In this document: piece after piece, positions 44,648 to 62,300 of the stretch
Position numbering within the stretch: position 1 is the first letter of the stretch
How the letters are laid out: every line of letters begins with the position of its first letter
From: Grifola frondosa
Taxonomy: Eukaryota; Basidiomycota; Agaricomycetes; Polyporales; Grifolaceae
Assembly (NCBI GenBank): GCA_001683735.1
Contig: LUGG01000002.1
Location: 1,116,001 to 1,180,000 of the forward strand
Length of the DNA stretch: 64,000 bases
Direction of reading: 5' to 3'
Notes under the pieces: model-generated
Database searches by the model: none
What the model saw: only the letters and a program-made list of their open reading frames with translations
Told to the model about the DNA's origin: nothing
Made by a program: the position numbers and the translations under genes

Positions 44648-45869
44648 ATGTCCTCACTTACAGTTGCTGGCTTCTTCTGTCTTGCAGCAGGGCATCGTAC
44701 GCTCTCTGTGAAGCCGTCAGGAAGCAAGGCATGGCATTGCTTTTACAACACTGCCGTGCAGTGCTCTGATGGGTCCTCATTTCCGGCTGAGCTTCGCATC
44801 TACAGTCCTCTTAATGACACTCCTCTCGTAGACAACACTGTCGCCTTTGTGGTGGCGAAGGCTCACTTTCCTAAACATGCGCCCGTCTTGCTTGATGCTT
44901 ATCATGTCGTTGCTGTGCCTGGAGATCCTGGAAGTGATACATATGATGATGGTATCCCCGATCTACAGCATCCCCTCATATTCGGCCTTGGCAATGTGTC
45001 TCGCAAGTTCGATGTGCTTCCGGGTCAGAACGTGAAGGCATTCGAGGTCCTTACTACAGAGTATGTTCGTGACACATCAAAATCATCAACCATCGAGTAT
45101 GTCCCCTTCTTTTAATATCTGTCGACACCAAAAGATTGACTATGTTCAGATGTGTTTACAGCGGCGTCCGCTGGAGCAATACCCCTCTGCCCCTCGTTAA
45201 CACCACTGTCCAGTTCTTCGGTTCGTGCACCTCTGTGTGTGCGAATGGCAATCTTCGTGTAAACGTTGATAACATTGTCCTTAACGTTGGTCCTCCTGCT
45301 GGTGGAGCTGGTGGTCCACCTCCGCCTGATGGTGGCAACGGTCCTAGTACTCCTAAGTGCAAGCACTTTCAGGCATTTGCGTCGCCGGCTTCTGCTACAT
45401 CCATGTCTCCATCTGGTACACTTACTTTGCCCTCTGGCAGTGGTGCTATTCATTCGACACTGTGAGTACTGCTTTTTACTGCAGCACTTATTGCTAATGT
45501 TGCTAACAGTGACGATAATATGACACTCTCTGCGAGTGCATCTACTTCACCCATAACCATGACCCGTTTCGATAGGTAGGCATCATCTGCATTTTCTATA
45601 CATACTCTGACGATTCATTATATAGCGCACAGCACACTGCTCCAATCATCAATGCTCAGGCTTTCAGTGCTGCATCTTCACCTTTGAGGTTTGTTTCTAT
45701 GTGTTACCTTACACTACATATGGATTCTCAACTGATTATGTGTTTCAGCCCTCCGCCTGTCGATGACGCTGATCATGGCATTCTTCCTGTGGCTGAAAGT
45801 GAGCTTGAAGATAGTGAGCAGCCGAAGCGTGCATCAAAGAGAGCAGCCGAAAAGCGTCGTGCAGTGTAA
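44648..45869 (+). CDS. Helitron-associated accessory protein, intact, possible ssDNA-binding type
   Basis: Exons 44648-45096, 45150-45461, 45510-45575, 45626-45688 and 45749-45869 join in phase into 336 residues. The start MSSLTVAGFFCLAAGHRTLS follows the frame. The N-terminal half is beta-rich (WHCFYNTAVQCSDGSSFPAE, ...TPLVDNTVAFVVAKAHF..., PLIFGLGNVSRKFDVLPGQN). The middle has VRWSNTPLPLVNTTVQFFG, then a Gly/Pro linker, and the C-terminus is acidic then basic (EDSEQPKRASKRAAEKRRAV). The position upstream of the Rep/helicase gene on the same strand and the beta-rich layout suggest the OB-fold accessory protein of fungal Helitrons. That role is inferred from context. No defect was seen. Confidence 0.75.
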
Positions 45870-46144
45870 ACATGTTATAAATTTTTTTACTTTTCCCTTT
45901 AGCACACAAAGCATGTTCGTCCTATGTTGTTTGTGATGTTATATGTTATAGACCAGTCAACGACACCCCTCTTTCATATTGTGTTTCGTCACATGCCTCA
46001 GTTTGATGTTGTGATGACTAATCACTACATCTCAATCTCATCTCCAACATGAACGAAAATTTCAACCACTTTTTTTAAATGCAATGCGGAATGCTCCGCA
46101 GTGCAATGTCGAATAGGTTATATAGCCAACTGTCTCCATCCGAT

Positions 46145-47480
46145 GACCATGTTACCCCCTTACTGCTACTATGATGAACAACGACGTAACTATTTACATT
46201 CTGTTCTTTCGCAAGTCTGTTACACGAGCAGCCAGCATTAGTAGGTCATCTGTAACATATTTATCTGTTATTCTGCTAATCATATCCTTACGCAGAGCGT
46301 CTCGCACTTGCCATTCCTCCAGAGGGACCCAGTGTCATGTACAATGACTTCAATCAAGTGTTGATTACATCCACCGTGAATGCAGTATGGGCGGAAGGGA
46401 TTGCGAAACTACTGACTCGTGTGGCTTTATTATTGACGGTGCGTGATTTTGGCCTGGCATGTTTTTCTCCAATTGATTACGCTTGCTAGCCTCACTCACG
46501 CATATATGACCCCTCTCTTAACCGAGCTGTGGTTGCAACCCGCGCTCTGTTTCTTTGGCAAGCTCTTCATGATAGCAACTGTCTCAAGCAAACATTTCAC
46601 GCACACTACTGCATCTCATTTTTGATCCCCACGACCTCTCCGACTCTTGCTGCCGCACATCTTGCCTATGTTCTTCTCCGATTCACTGATGCTGCAACGC
46701 GCTCCTACATTCTTGGTGACTATTACTTTAATCCACGCTGTCTACCAATCGTTCAACGAGTATCATATGTCCTTTCTCCCAGTGCAGTTTATGGTATTAT
46801 TTTATATAATGCCGGCTTACAGCACGAGTACACTGTTGTATGCCAACAGACTGCAGCTCAATGCCACAGTAACATATTCTCTGCCTCCCATGGATTGCCT
46901 GTCACCACTTGGCCCAATGGTGATACACAATTGCTGGATCCCGTTGTCGTGTCTCATTGTTTTCAAATTACTCGGTACGTCACTACACAATTTTGAGCGC
47001 AGTATCTGATTGAGCCATATAGATCTCTCAGACAATTGTAGCTCGTGCAAATTGAGCCGCTTAATTAAATAGTAATAGACAATTGAATTTGGTTTACCCT
47101 CAATTTTTCTTTTGAGATATAAGAGTTCGTGTCTGAGCTGAATTCTAAGCATACAGTCCAACTTTAATCGCTCTCCAATGTCCTCGACTGTGAAGATTGG
47201 TAACTATTTTAATCACATCCTTATCATTATTCCTCTGAACTTCATTTTGTAGTCAAATTTCAGCGTCGCGGTGGTGCCCATGCCCATATTCTACTATACA
47301 TGAATGGACAAGTGACTGCTGCACCACATTCTCACTCATGGCATTTGCAGTTAGTCGTCAAATTTCATGTCATTGATCTCATCTCAAACCTAATCTACAG
47401 TTTTCTTGGCCTCGTCCAAAAAATTTGGCTGCGCATTACAGGTTTTCTGGAAAAGCCCTTTAGCCTGTAAGCAGTATCCG
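46145..47480 (+). pseudogene. Unassigned gene remnant inside the Helitron, with a second HUH-like motif
   Basis: An exon from about 46296 reads RLALAIPPEGPSVMYNDFNQ and continues to LLTRVALLLT, ending at a GTGCGT donor near 46440. The next exon (about 46529-46973) reads ALFLWQALHDSNCLKQTFHA and onward to TTWPNGDTQLLDPVVVSHCF. A later exon at about 47270-47360 reads IVKFQRRGGAHAHILLYMNG, with the His-x-His pattern and flanks of a rolling-circle Rep HUH motif. It is not a copy of the HUH region in the downstream Rep gene (VEFQKRGLPHAHILIKY). Between these exons there are stops and AT-rich sequence without a frame, and no recognisable end. I do not assign a family beyond the motif. Confidence 0.4.
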
Positions 47481-47814
47481 ACTGACTTCTGTGATGTATT
47501 GTTCACATGCTTATGTCGTTCTCACAGATTTTGCGAATAATTAGCCCTGCATCGCACAGTAGCCACATTTATATATCATCAATGCTTCTACTATGTTTGG
47601 CGCTATCAGGTAATAGCAGACTGTAATATAGAATTTGAATATTGTGTCAAAGTCATCTCATAAATGATCTTGCGTGTATGAGTGAGATCTTAGGATGCTG
47701 ATTCATTTCCTCCTTTTCTCTGTGCGATATAGTCAACATTTTCAAGCAGTGCGTATATCATAATTATCAGGCCTACATTCTTTGTTGCTAATTGAACCAA
47801 ATTATTCTAGATTA

Positions 47815-50800
47815 ATGTCGACACACACAAACCTGAGACTTGCAGACCCCACTGGCAGCAATGAATGGTGCATAGGTCCGATCTCTTCGCCACGTCTGGT
47901 GTGGGCGAATGTTTCCAATGGACGCATTCATCAATGTCCTTATTGCAAGATTCCACTTCTTACAGGTGAACGCCCAGGATTCTGTTGTGGAGACAAAGGC
48001 AGCAAGCTTGCCAATGTGCCTCCCTTACCGCCATTACCTTCACAGTATCACACATTCTTGAATCATCCCTCGATCTCCGCTCTCTCACGCACACTCAACC
48101 TTCTCTTTTCCTTCGCATCACTAGAGTCCACACATCCATTTCCTCATTTTGATGGGCCTCCTGGCTTCTTCGCTGTACAAGGCCGTGTCTATCATCGTGT
48201 ATGACCTACACATCAAAATTCTGCAGTACGTTGGCTCCTCATTGATAGTCTTCTGCCGGAGTTCATTCCTCACGCCGAGCTGGCACGCTCAATTCCACCT
48301 GCATGGATTACATCTATGCGTGTTGCAATCTCCTGCCATAATCCATTTGCCCGTGCACTTTGGAATCTCGCATGCCTCCCACATCATATCTGTCACACTG
48401 CAAGCGTGATATTGGAGGACACAGGTGCTTCTACTGAAATCGCAGCTGTCATGACATATGACAATACCACGCAGGCTGAAGTGCGCGCTCGGCGCATGGT
48501 CATTGTCCGTCTCAACGGTAACACACAAAATTTACCTACGGTCAGCCGCATGTGGGAGCCTCTCGCATATCCACTGTTCTTTCCTCATGGAACATTGGGT
48601 TGGGGTATATGCAATGGCACTACAGTGACAGACATTGCTCATATTGATCCATCCATCCCAAGTACACAGATATGGCACTATCGTGCTCGACTCCTTCGAG
48701 AATCACGCTTCTCCATTTTTGGTCGCCTTACAAATGAATATGCTGTAGATATGTACACCCGTGATCTCGACTCTCGCCTTCAATACATCCGCTCCAACCA
48801 GCAAAGACTACGCGAACAAGATGCTGAACTCATGGGTCTTTCTACTGTGGAAGACAGTGAGAATATCTATCTGCCGTCATCCTTTCTCGGGTCACACCGT
48901 TGGGCATCTGAACAAATATCTGACTCTCTAGCCATTGCCGCTGCATACGGAAATCCTACATTCTTTATCACGATGACATGCAACACCCAGTGGCCTGAAA
49001 TTCAATCACAACTTCGTCCAGGCCAAAACTACACCGACATTGGTGTCGTGGTATGCCGTGTCTTTCATCGCAAGCTCGCATTGCTAGAAAGTACACTAAA
49101 GACCATGTTTCCCAATGCAGGCGGAGAGATATACAGCATTCATTCTGTCGAGTTTCAAAAGCGAGGCCTTCCACATGCACATATTCTAATCAAATATGCT
49201 TCCAACTGCATCCTCCCACTAGATATCGATCAAGTTGTATCTGCTGAGATGCCGCAAGATCCTACAGATGCTGCGCTCGTACGACAATTCATGCTGCACA
49301 ATCACCCTCCTCTCGACCGACCTGCATCAAAGTATTGTCAACGAGAGGATGCCAATGGCACCCGCAAATGTCGTTTTCACTACCCACAGGTGTTACAGTC
49401 CACAACGACGATTGATAGTGAAGGTCGCGTTCATTACCGACGTCGGAAGCCTGGAGATGAGATGGTCGTGCCTCATTGTTTACCACTTCTTCGCAAATTT
49501 CAGTGTCATCTGAATTTTGAGATTGCTGGTTCGTCTCATCTTTTTCAGTACTTATTTAAATACATTCACAAAGGTGAGTATTACGAGCTTCATAATGATG
49601 CTTGCATTGCTAATACGTTGTACTTCAAAAGGCCCTGATCGTGCACGATATCAACTGCATGACCCACAGCAGCCTGCACCACCAGTAGATGAAATAGAAG
49701 AATATTGGAATGCACGTTATCTCTCTGCTGGTGAGGCAATATGGCGAATTCTTGGCTTTCATATCACCAAGAAGACACCTGCGGTCACCACTTTACCTGT
49801 GCATCTTCCATCCTCCATGACGCACTACCAATACTCACGTCGCCACCCAACTGCTTCCCTTTCACTCCTCCAAAGATATTTTCTCCGTCCATCAGGCGCA
49901 TTTATGCATGCAGATGCACAAGTTACATTCGAGTCCTTGAAATATACAGACTATTATTCACTATTTCGCCTGGTGAAGTATGATGTCTCCAAAGAGCATT
50001 CACCTCGATACTTCGCTGAAAAGCCTGATACAACTGGGGCGCCACGCATGCATGTCGTGCTTCGAACAATTGCTCACAGACATCTGAGCCGCATGCATTC
50101 TGCCAGACCATCCGAAGGCGAGCGATTCTACCTCCGTGCTCTTTTACGCCACCGTCCTGCAACATCTTTTGAAGATATTCGAACAATTGACAATGTCATT
50201 TTCGATTCATTTCAAGCTGCGGCCACACACCTCGGACTCTTCGCCAGTGATGATGAAGCACGCTATGCCATGGCTGAAGCCATAGACACTCTGCGAACGC
50301 CACGAGAGCTACGGATACTATTCATCCATCTTCTGATGAATGAGTGTATACCCACACCACTGGAATTCTGGGAGCTCTTTGCAGATGCTCTCTCTAGAGA
50401 TTTTACTTTACAGGCAGACAATTCAACTGCAGCGGGGAAAAATCATGCACTAGGCGAGCTTGGTCACTATCTCGAGGAGTACGGAAAGCAACTGGCGTCA
50501 TTTGGGCTCCCACAACCACTAGCATCATTTGGCCATGAAGTTCATCACGAGGTGGATTGTTGGGCCTCACAACTCGGAAGCCTACAACACAGAGCCTGGA
50601 ATGCAACACATCAGTTCAACGCTGATCAAACAGAGATCTTTGACCATATATCTAGCGCTATTGATGCACAACGAGGCTTATGTGCATTCGTCGATGGAAA
50701 GGCGGGCCGTGGAAAAACATTCTTGATCGACGCCCTCTGCTGTGCTCTACGTGCACAGTCCAAGATTGTCTTGGCAACAGCAACATCAGCATTTGCAGCT

Positions 50801-52003
50801 CAGATTTATGACGGAGGCAGAACAACTCACTCGACATTCAAGGTGAGACATGCATGCAATGAACATATACTCCATGATCTAACAATGTGGTCTATAAGGT
50901 ACCTGTCAACGCAAACAATGAGATGTTGATCTCACCAATAGAACCTCATCATGGGCGAGGAGAGCTCATCCGGGAAGCATCTCTGATCATATGGGATGAG
51001 GCTCCAATGGTGAACCGTGCTGTACTCGCATGTGTCGACGAGACATGCCGCCGTGTGATGGCAGACCAACGTCCTTTCGGAGGCAAGGTGGTGGTGCTTC
51101 TGGGTGACTTTCGGCAAACATGCCCTGTAGTTCCACGAGGCACTCGTCGACAAGTCATTGATGCTTCAATCAAATCATCTCCGTTGTGGCCGAACTTCGA
51201 AATACATCGCCTGTCAGTACCCATACGCAATGCTGAAGACCCACAGTTCGCCGACTTCGTGGATCATATTGGGGATGGCGCAGGTCCCGAGATTATGCTA
51301 CCCAGCAGCATGTTCAACATAACTGCAGCTGTGGAGGAAGTAATTAGCTTTGTCTTTCCACCTCATATTCTGGCACAGCCTACCGCATGTCTACGTCGCG
51401 CCATCCTTGCTCCTACGAATCTACAGGTCGACTCATACAACACTATCATCCTTGATCAAATCATCGGACAGGAGAGAACATACCTTGCAGCGGATAGTTT
51501 GAAAGAAAGCGATGAAGTTGGTATCACAACGCCAGACAGTGTACTGGATTATGTTGCCGCACATACTCCCACAGGCTTTCCCGCGCACGCTTTGAGGGTC
51601 AAAGTCAATGGGGTTTATCGGCTCATGCGCAATCTCTCAATAGATCGTGGACTCGTCAAGAACACCCGTGTGTGTAGTACTGGCGTTGGGCGCAAGGATC
51701 ATAACTGTGCGCCGTTTGAGAATGGTGTCATCAGGACAACTCATGGCAGATGAAGACGATATCCTCTTACCTCGTATTTCCTTCGTCACATCCCTGCCTT
51801 CAGGTCACACCTTGCTACGACGCCAGTTTCCTCTCGCACCAGCATATGCAACCACTTTTAACAGCTGTCAGGGACTTACACTCGACTCTGTCGGAGTTGA
51901 CCTAACAAGGCCCGTGTTCTCCCATGGCCAGCTATATACAGCATTGTCCAGAATTCGCCACCGTAGCCATGCCATAGTACGACTCAGGCCTGAGAGAAAG
52001 TAG
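47815..52003 (+). CDS. Helitron Rep/PIF1-helicase fusion, one nonsense and one frame break
   Basis: Exons 47815-49573, 49632-50842 and 50899-52003. The N-terminus has a zinc-binding CPYCKIPLLTGERPGFCC. The Helitron-like N domain follows (TVSRMWEPLAYPLFFPHGTL), then the Rep core with HUH motif GLPHAHILI and the twin-Tyr segment YLFKYIHKG that starts strand nicking. The PIF1 superfamily 1B helicase has Walker A DGKAGRGKTF, Walker B LIIWDEAPM, motif III GDFRQTCPV, QGLTLDSVGVDL and TALSRIR. A TGA at 48202-48204 interrupts YHRV-PTHQNSAVRWLL where Arg (CGA) is expected. In the GT-repeat near 51668-51676 the frame changes (two bases lost or one gained) before VVLALGARIITVR. The element would need both repaired to encode full-length transposase, so this copy appears non-autonomous as written. 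Confidence 0.9.
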
Positions 52004-52286
52004 CACATGGAATGTAACTTACCCCGAGGTCCTCCTGTGAATGCTGGTGGTTGGGCAGATCAATATACACCGGGTGCTTCTGCATACAATTTCGATTGGG
52101 ATGATAGGATGCCTGTCCGTGAATACTCTAGAACAACATGCCAGCGATGCGTCACATTCAACTACTGTCACACTCCGACTAGCCGTCTAGCCGCCGGAGC
52201 GGAGCGATGGCATGTCTTGTATTCTTGAGTAGTCACACATACAGCATGTGACGTGTAACGACTTTTAAATTGGCTGATTAACCCCG

Positions 52287-52306
52287 ACCGACCTCGGACT
52301 AGCTAG
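52287..52306 (+). other. Candidate Helitron 3' terminus
   Basis: Short hairpin CCGA-CC-TCGG followed by A and CTAG, as expected of Helitron right ends, which carry a hairpin shortly before CTAG. The stem is only 4 bp, shorter than typical, and two CTAG copies overlap here, so the exact last base is uncertain. Confidence 0.4.
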
Positions 52307-52372
52307 CCGCCGCGACGCCACGACAGTCACACTGACAGCCATGCCGGTGTATTACGCAGAGGCTCGGTACAA

Positions 52373-52379
52373 TATATAT
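52373..52379 (+). promoter_or_regulatory. TATA box of the first ABC transporter gene
   Basis: A tatatat stretch within tacaatatatatgg lies about 120 bp before the start codon at 52498 and about 70 bp after the putative Helitron end, so the element appears to stop just short of the core promoter. Confidence 0.4.
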
Positions 52380-52497
52380 GGATCCAAATCCACTTCTGCA
52401 GTGTCGGCGCCCAATAGTATATAATCCCCCATGTTTTGAAGTTACGTGTATTTCACCCTCCATTCACTTGCGTAGACTTGGACCGCCAAAATCCGTC

Positions 52498-58836
<6,339 letters not shown>

Positions 58837-59379
58837 GGTTTTCCTTCATAACGATTACGGCCTGCTTTAATCCATCTTCGCACTTGTATTGAGTTCTGAT
58901 ACATATTTTTAATAATTGCCCCTAAAATTACGGACACAACCGCTCTATTGTAGCTTTACACCACATTCACGCTGTAAGGTCTTAGCGAGCCCCAGCGGAA
59001 CTCGGAGACCGCGGGAATAGTTCATCAGCAAGAATGACAAGGATGATCGTGATCTAATCGTGGGAGATCGACAACTGCTCGATCGGGGACCTTCGAGGAC
59101 CGAGTGCTCTGCAAGCGCCTCTAGAAAGTACTATCCAATGCCGATGTGCTTATTGCGAATTCCCACATATACATACCACGTATATACACGCCGAAGTGCG
59201 CAGCGACCTATGCATGCTGCATTTTTTCTGACTCTTGTCCGGATCCGCGGTGCCCGAAACGAGCTACACATTTGTAACGGTGACTCACTCCAGGATTCTT
59301 CCTTTCAGCGCCTTCGTGCCGGTTTAACAGAGGACCACCATTTCCCCTCGAGACGTAACTGGAGTCCCAACCCGCAAGC
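58837..59379. other. Spacer between the two transporter copies
   Basis: No gene recognised. Open frames here overlap the start of copy 2 and are not supported. Confidence 0.5.
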
Positions 59380-59382
59380 TAC

Positions 59383-62300
59383 ATGCATCTGCAAACCCAT
59401 TTCATCCTCCCCCAGCTGCGCCTGCGTTTGGAGAAGAGGATGTTGTACCAGAGAAGCAAGCGTCGTACGTCATCCACTCGTTATATTGTTGAGGTCATTG
59501 TGTGCGTGGAACAGGCTAGCTACAGTAGTCACTGGCTTCGTGGACATCACGAACCACTTGTCCGGTATGCGCTCGGTACTCCATCTGTAAATACAGGCGA
59601 GGTTGGAGTCTATATCTTTGCGAGTAATCGACAGTTCTTCTTCCGTGACTGGCACTTTTAGAACTCCAAATTGAGCGCTAACCGTGCCTTTCAGACTGCT
59701 GTCCAAGTTAACCTTTGCATGGCTCGATCCTTTCCTGTCAGTTGGCTTCTCTCGACCTTTGCAGAAAGAAGGTCTGTGTACCATTAAGCAGTACATGCAT
59801 TAATATTCTCATCTCAAATCTTCAGATTTCTGGCAACTGCCCAATGAGCGGCTCACATCACCCTCAGCGACAACATAAGCACAATTTTTATGCACGCTGT
59901 CCGCCAGAACAACGCCTGCCTTTCTGCATGCCACTGATGAAGTAGCCGAGACGACGTCAGAGGCCGATTACACCACTCGGTCGTCCACCGTCTCTCGCAC
60001 CGACATCGAGAAAGAGAAAATCGAAGAGAAGCGCAGACGCGACTCCGACTCGAAATCTGAGAAGGACGTTATTTCTGAGGACCCCACGGATGAGCCGCCA
60101 ATCTCGCGACCTAGCGACTCCAAACCGAGTACCAAGACCGGAAAGCAGCCCAAGTACGATTCGTCGTTGGTCAAAGCTCTCCACACTACCTTCTTCTGGC
60201 GCTGGTGGGAGCTGGTTTGCTGAAGCTCTTGTCTGGTATGTTCCGTATTCTTCATGTTGAATTTCTAAAGCCAATGACGCATATATCCAATTCCTCACCA
60301 CCGCCTCTGTCTTAGATACGCTGAACACGACTACACCGCTCGTGAACAAGGTGCTTCTCACATGGCTCACTGACTCCTACATTTACTATCGTACGTCCGA
60401 TCAAGAGCGCCTTGCAGCTGGTTTGACGCAGCCTAGAGGGATTGGCTATGGTATCGGGCTTGGGTTCGCTATATTTGTGATGCAGGGTATGCATGCGTTT
60501 CCCTATTCAGTCCTTCATACATGCGGCTGATCTAAATTGGCTGATCCAGAGGCCTCCAGTCTGGTGAGCGCACCATGGTGTTGCGGCACTTGTAACGTGA
60601 ATATTTCTGACTTCGCTTGCCGAAGATGTCCAACCACTACCAGATCAGTACGTACCATATCAATATTCCATTGATGCGAGCTTGATTGAGCGTTCGTAGT
60701 GACGATGACGACCGGAATCTCCGTGCGCACCGGGGTGTGTTCCGCTGCTATCGTGGTTCATCAACGCGCGTTGACTTGTCCGCACAGATCATCGGCGTAA
60801 TATTTCCGTAAATCTCTGAGGCTCAGCGGGCGGGCGCGGTTGGTGCATAGTGTGGGCCAGATCACGACGATGATCTCGACGGATGCGACGCGATTGGATC
60901 GGAATTGTGCTCAGGCGCACAAGTGCGTGGTGTTGTCGTTCTACTTCTTCCCTTAACTAAGCGTCGAATTTTTGATAGTTTATGGGTGGCGCCGATACAG
61001 GTGCGTTGGACAACGTAGGATGGAGTGTCAATTCCAGGACATAACTGATTCACTCGCACATAGATTGCGATTGGCATAGGCCTGCTCATCAATAACGTAC
61101 GCATACATTCCACGACCTTGCATATATGTTTAATCGGCTTTTGATCATCGATCTGCCATTTAGATCGGGTATTCTGCACTCGTCGGTCTAGGGGTACACA
61201 TCTTCATTGTGCGATTATGTTTGAGCAGTGTTGACCATAGGTCTATTGACGCTAGGTCCTGCTCTTCGGCTTTCCTCTTCAATTATCCTTGTCCGGGCGA
61301 TGTTCGTCCAGCGGCAGAAGGGTGTTGTCCTCACGGACCGCCGGGTACGGCTGCTGACCGAGGTACAATCTATCTGCCCTCCAGCCTGGACACGATTCAC
61401 GTTGACATTTCTTTCGGGTTGTCGTAGGTCTGCAAGGCATCCGTTTGATTAAGTTCTACGCCTGGGAGACCTTCTATGCGCACCAGATCGGGAACTTGCG
61501 TGAGCGGGAAGTGCGCACCATCCGACGCATGGCGTGAGTCCTGCTGTGTCCTCTGTCTGTCTAAGGAGTAATAATGCTTTGTGCCTAGCGGAGCACGCTC
61601 GTTCTGATTGGGATGGTTACTATGATCCCGGTTCTTGCGTCTGTCCTGTCATTCGTAAGTCTTTACGCGCGGCGCTGCATGCAGTCTAGTAATTGATACA
61701 TGTGCAGATCACATACGCCCTGAGCGGCCACAACCTAAACGTCGCCATCATCTTCAGCTCGCTGCAGTTCTTCAACGTGAGCATGCGCTTCCAGCCTTCC
61801 TCTCCTTAGACCTGACTGACCGCGGCGACAGATCATTCGCACCCCGCTTCTGTTCCTCCGCTGTGCTGCGATTTGACGGATGCTATGGTCGCACTGCGCC
61901 GAATCGGTGTACCTCACCGCGGAGGAGCTCGCGAACCGTACACCGTCGACGCGACGAGCGAGTATGCGTTGCAAGTTGATGGCGACTTCACTGGGAGACC
62001 GCTCACAAGGCCGCGGTGGCGGGCCCAAGTTCAGCCATGGCAGAGGCGAAGGACGTGGACGCTCGCAGGGGAGAAGAAAGAGAAGCCAAAGTCAAAGCCG
62101 GAGAAGAAGGATGCTCACAGGAAACGAGGCTTTTCCGTCGGAAGCCGAGGACGATGCAACATTACCGACTGTGAACTCCGCTGAGACATCAACGAAGAAT
62201 GAGACGAAGGAAGCCGAGCAGTCGAAGGACAAGGATGATCAACCCTTTGCGTTGAAAGACCTCAAGCTCAAGGTTCCGAAAGGGTCTTGTGGCGATCGTA

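Larger units (their letters stand above)
44648..52302 (+). mobile_element. Helitron DNA transposon (5' end not located)
   Basis: Extent covers the accessory gene, an intervening remnant and the Rep/PIF1 gene, all on the plus strand, and ends at a candidate 3' terminus. That terminus is CCGACCTCGG, a 4-bp stem with a 2-nt loop, followed after one base by CTAG at 52299-52302. A second CTAG follows at 52303-52306. The element sits between the C2H2 gene and the first ABC transporter gene. Confidence 0.75.
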
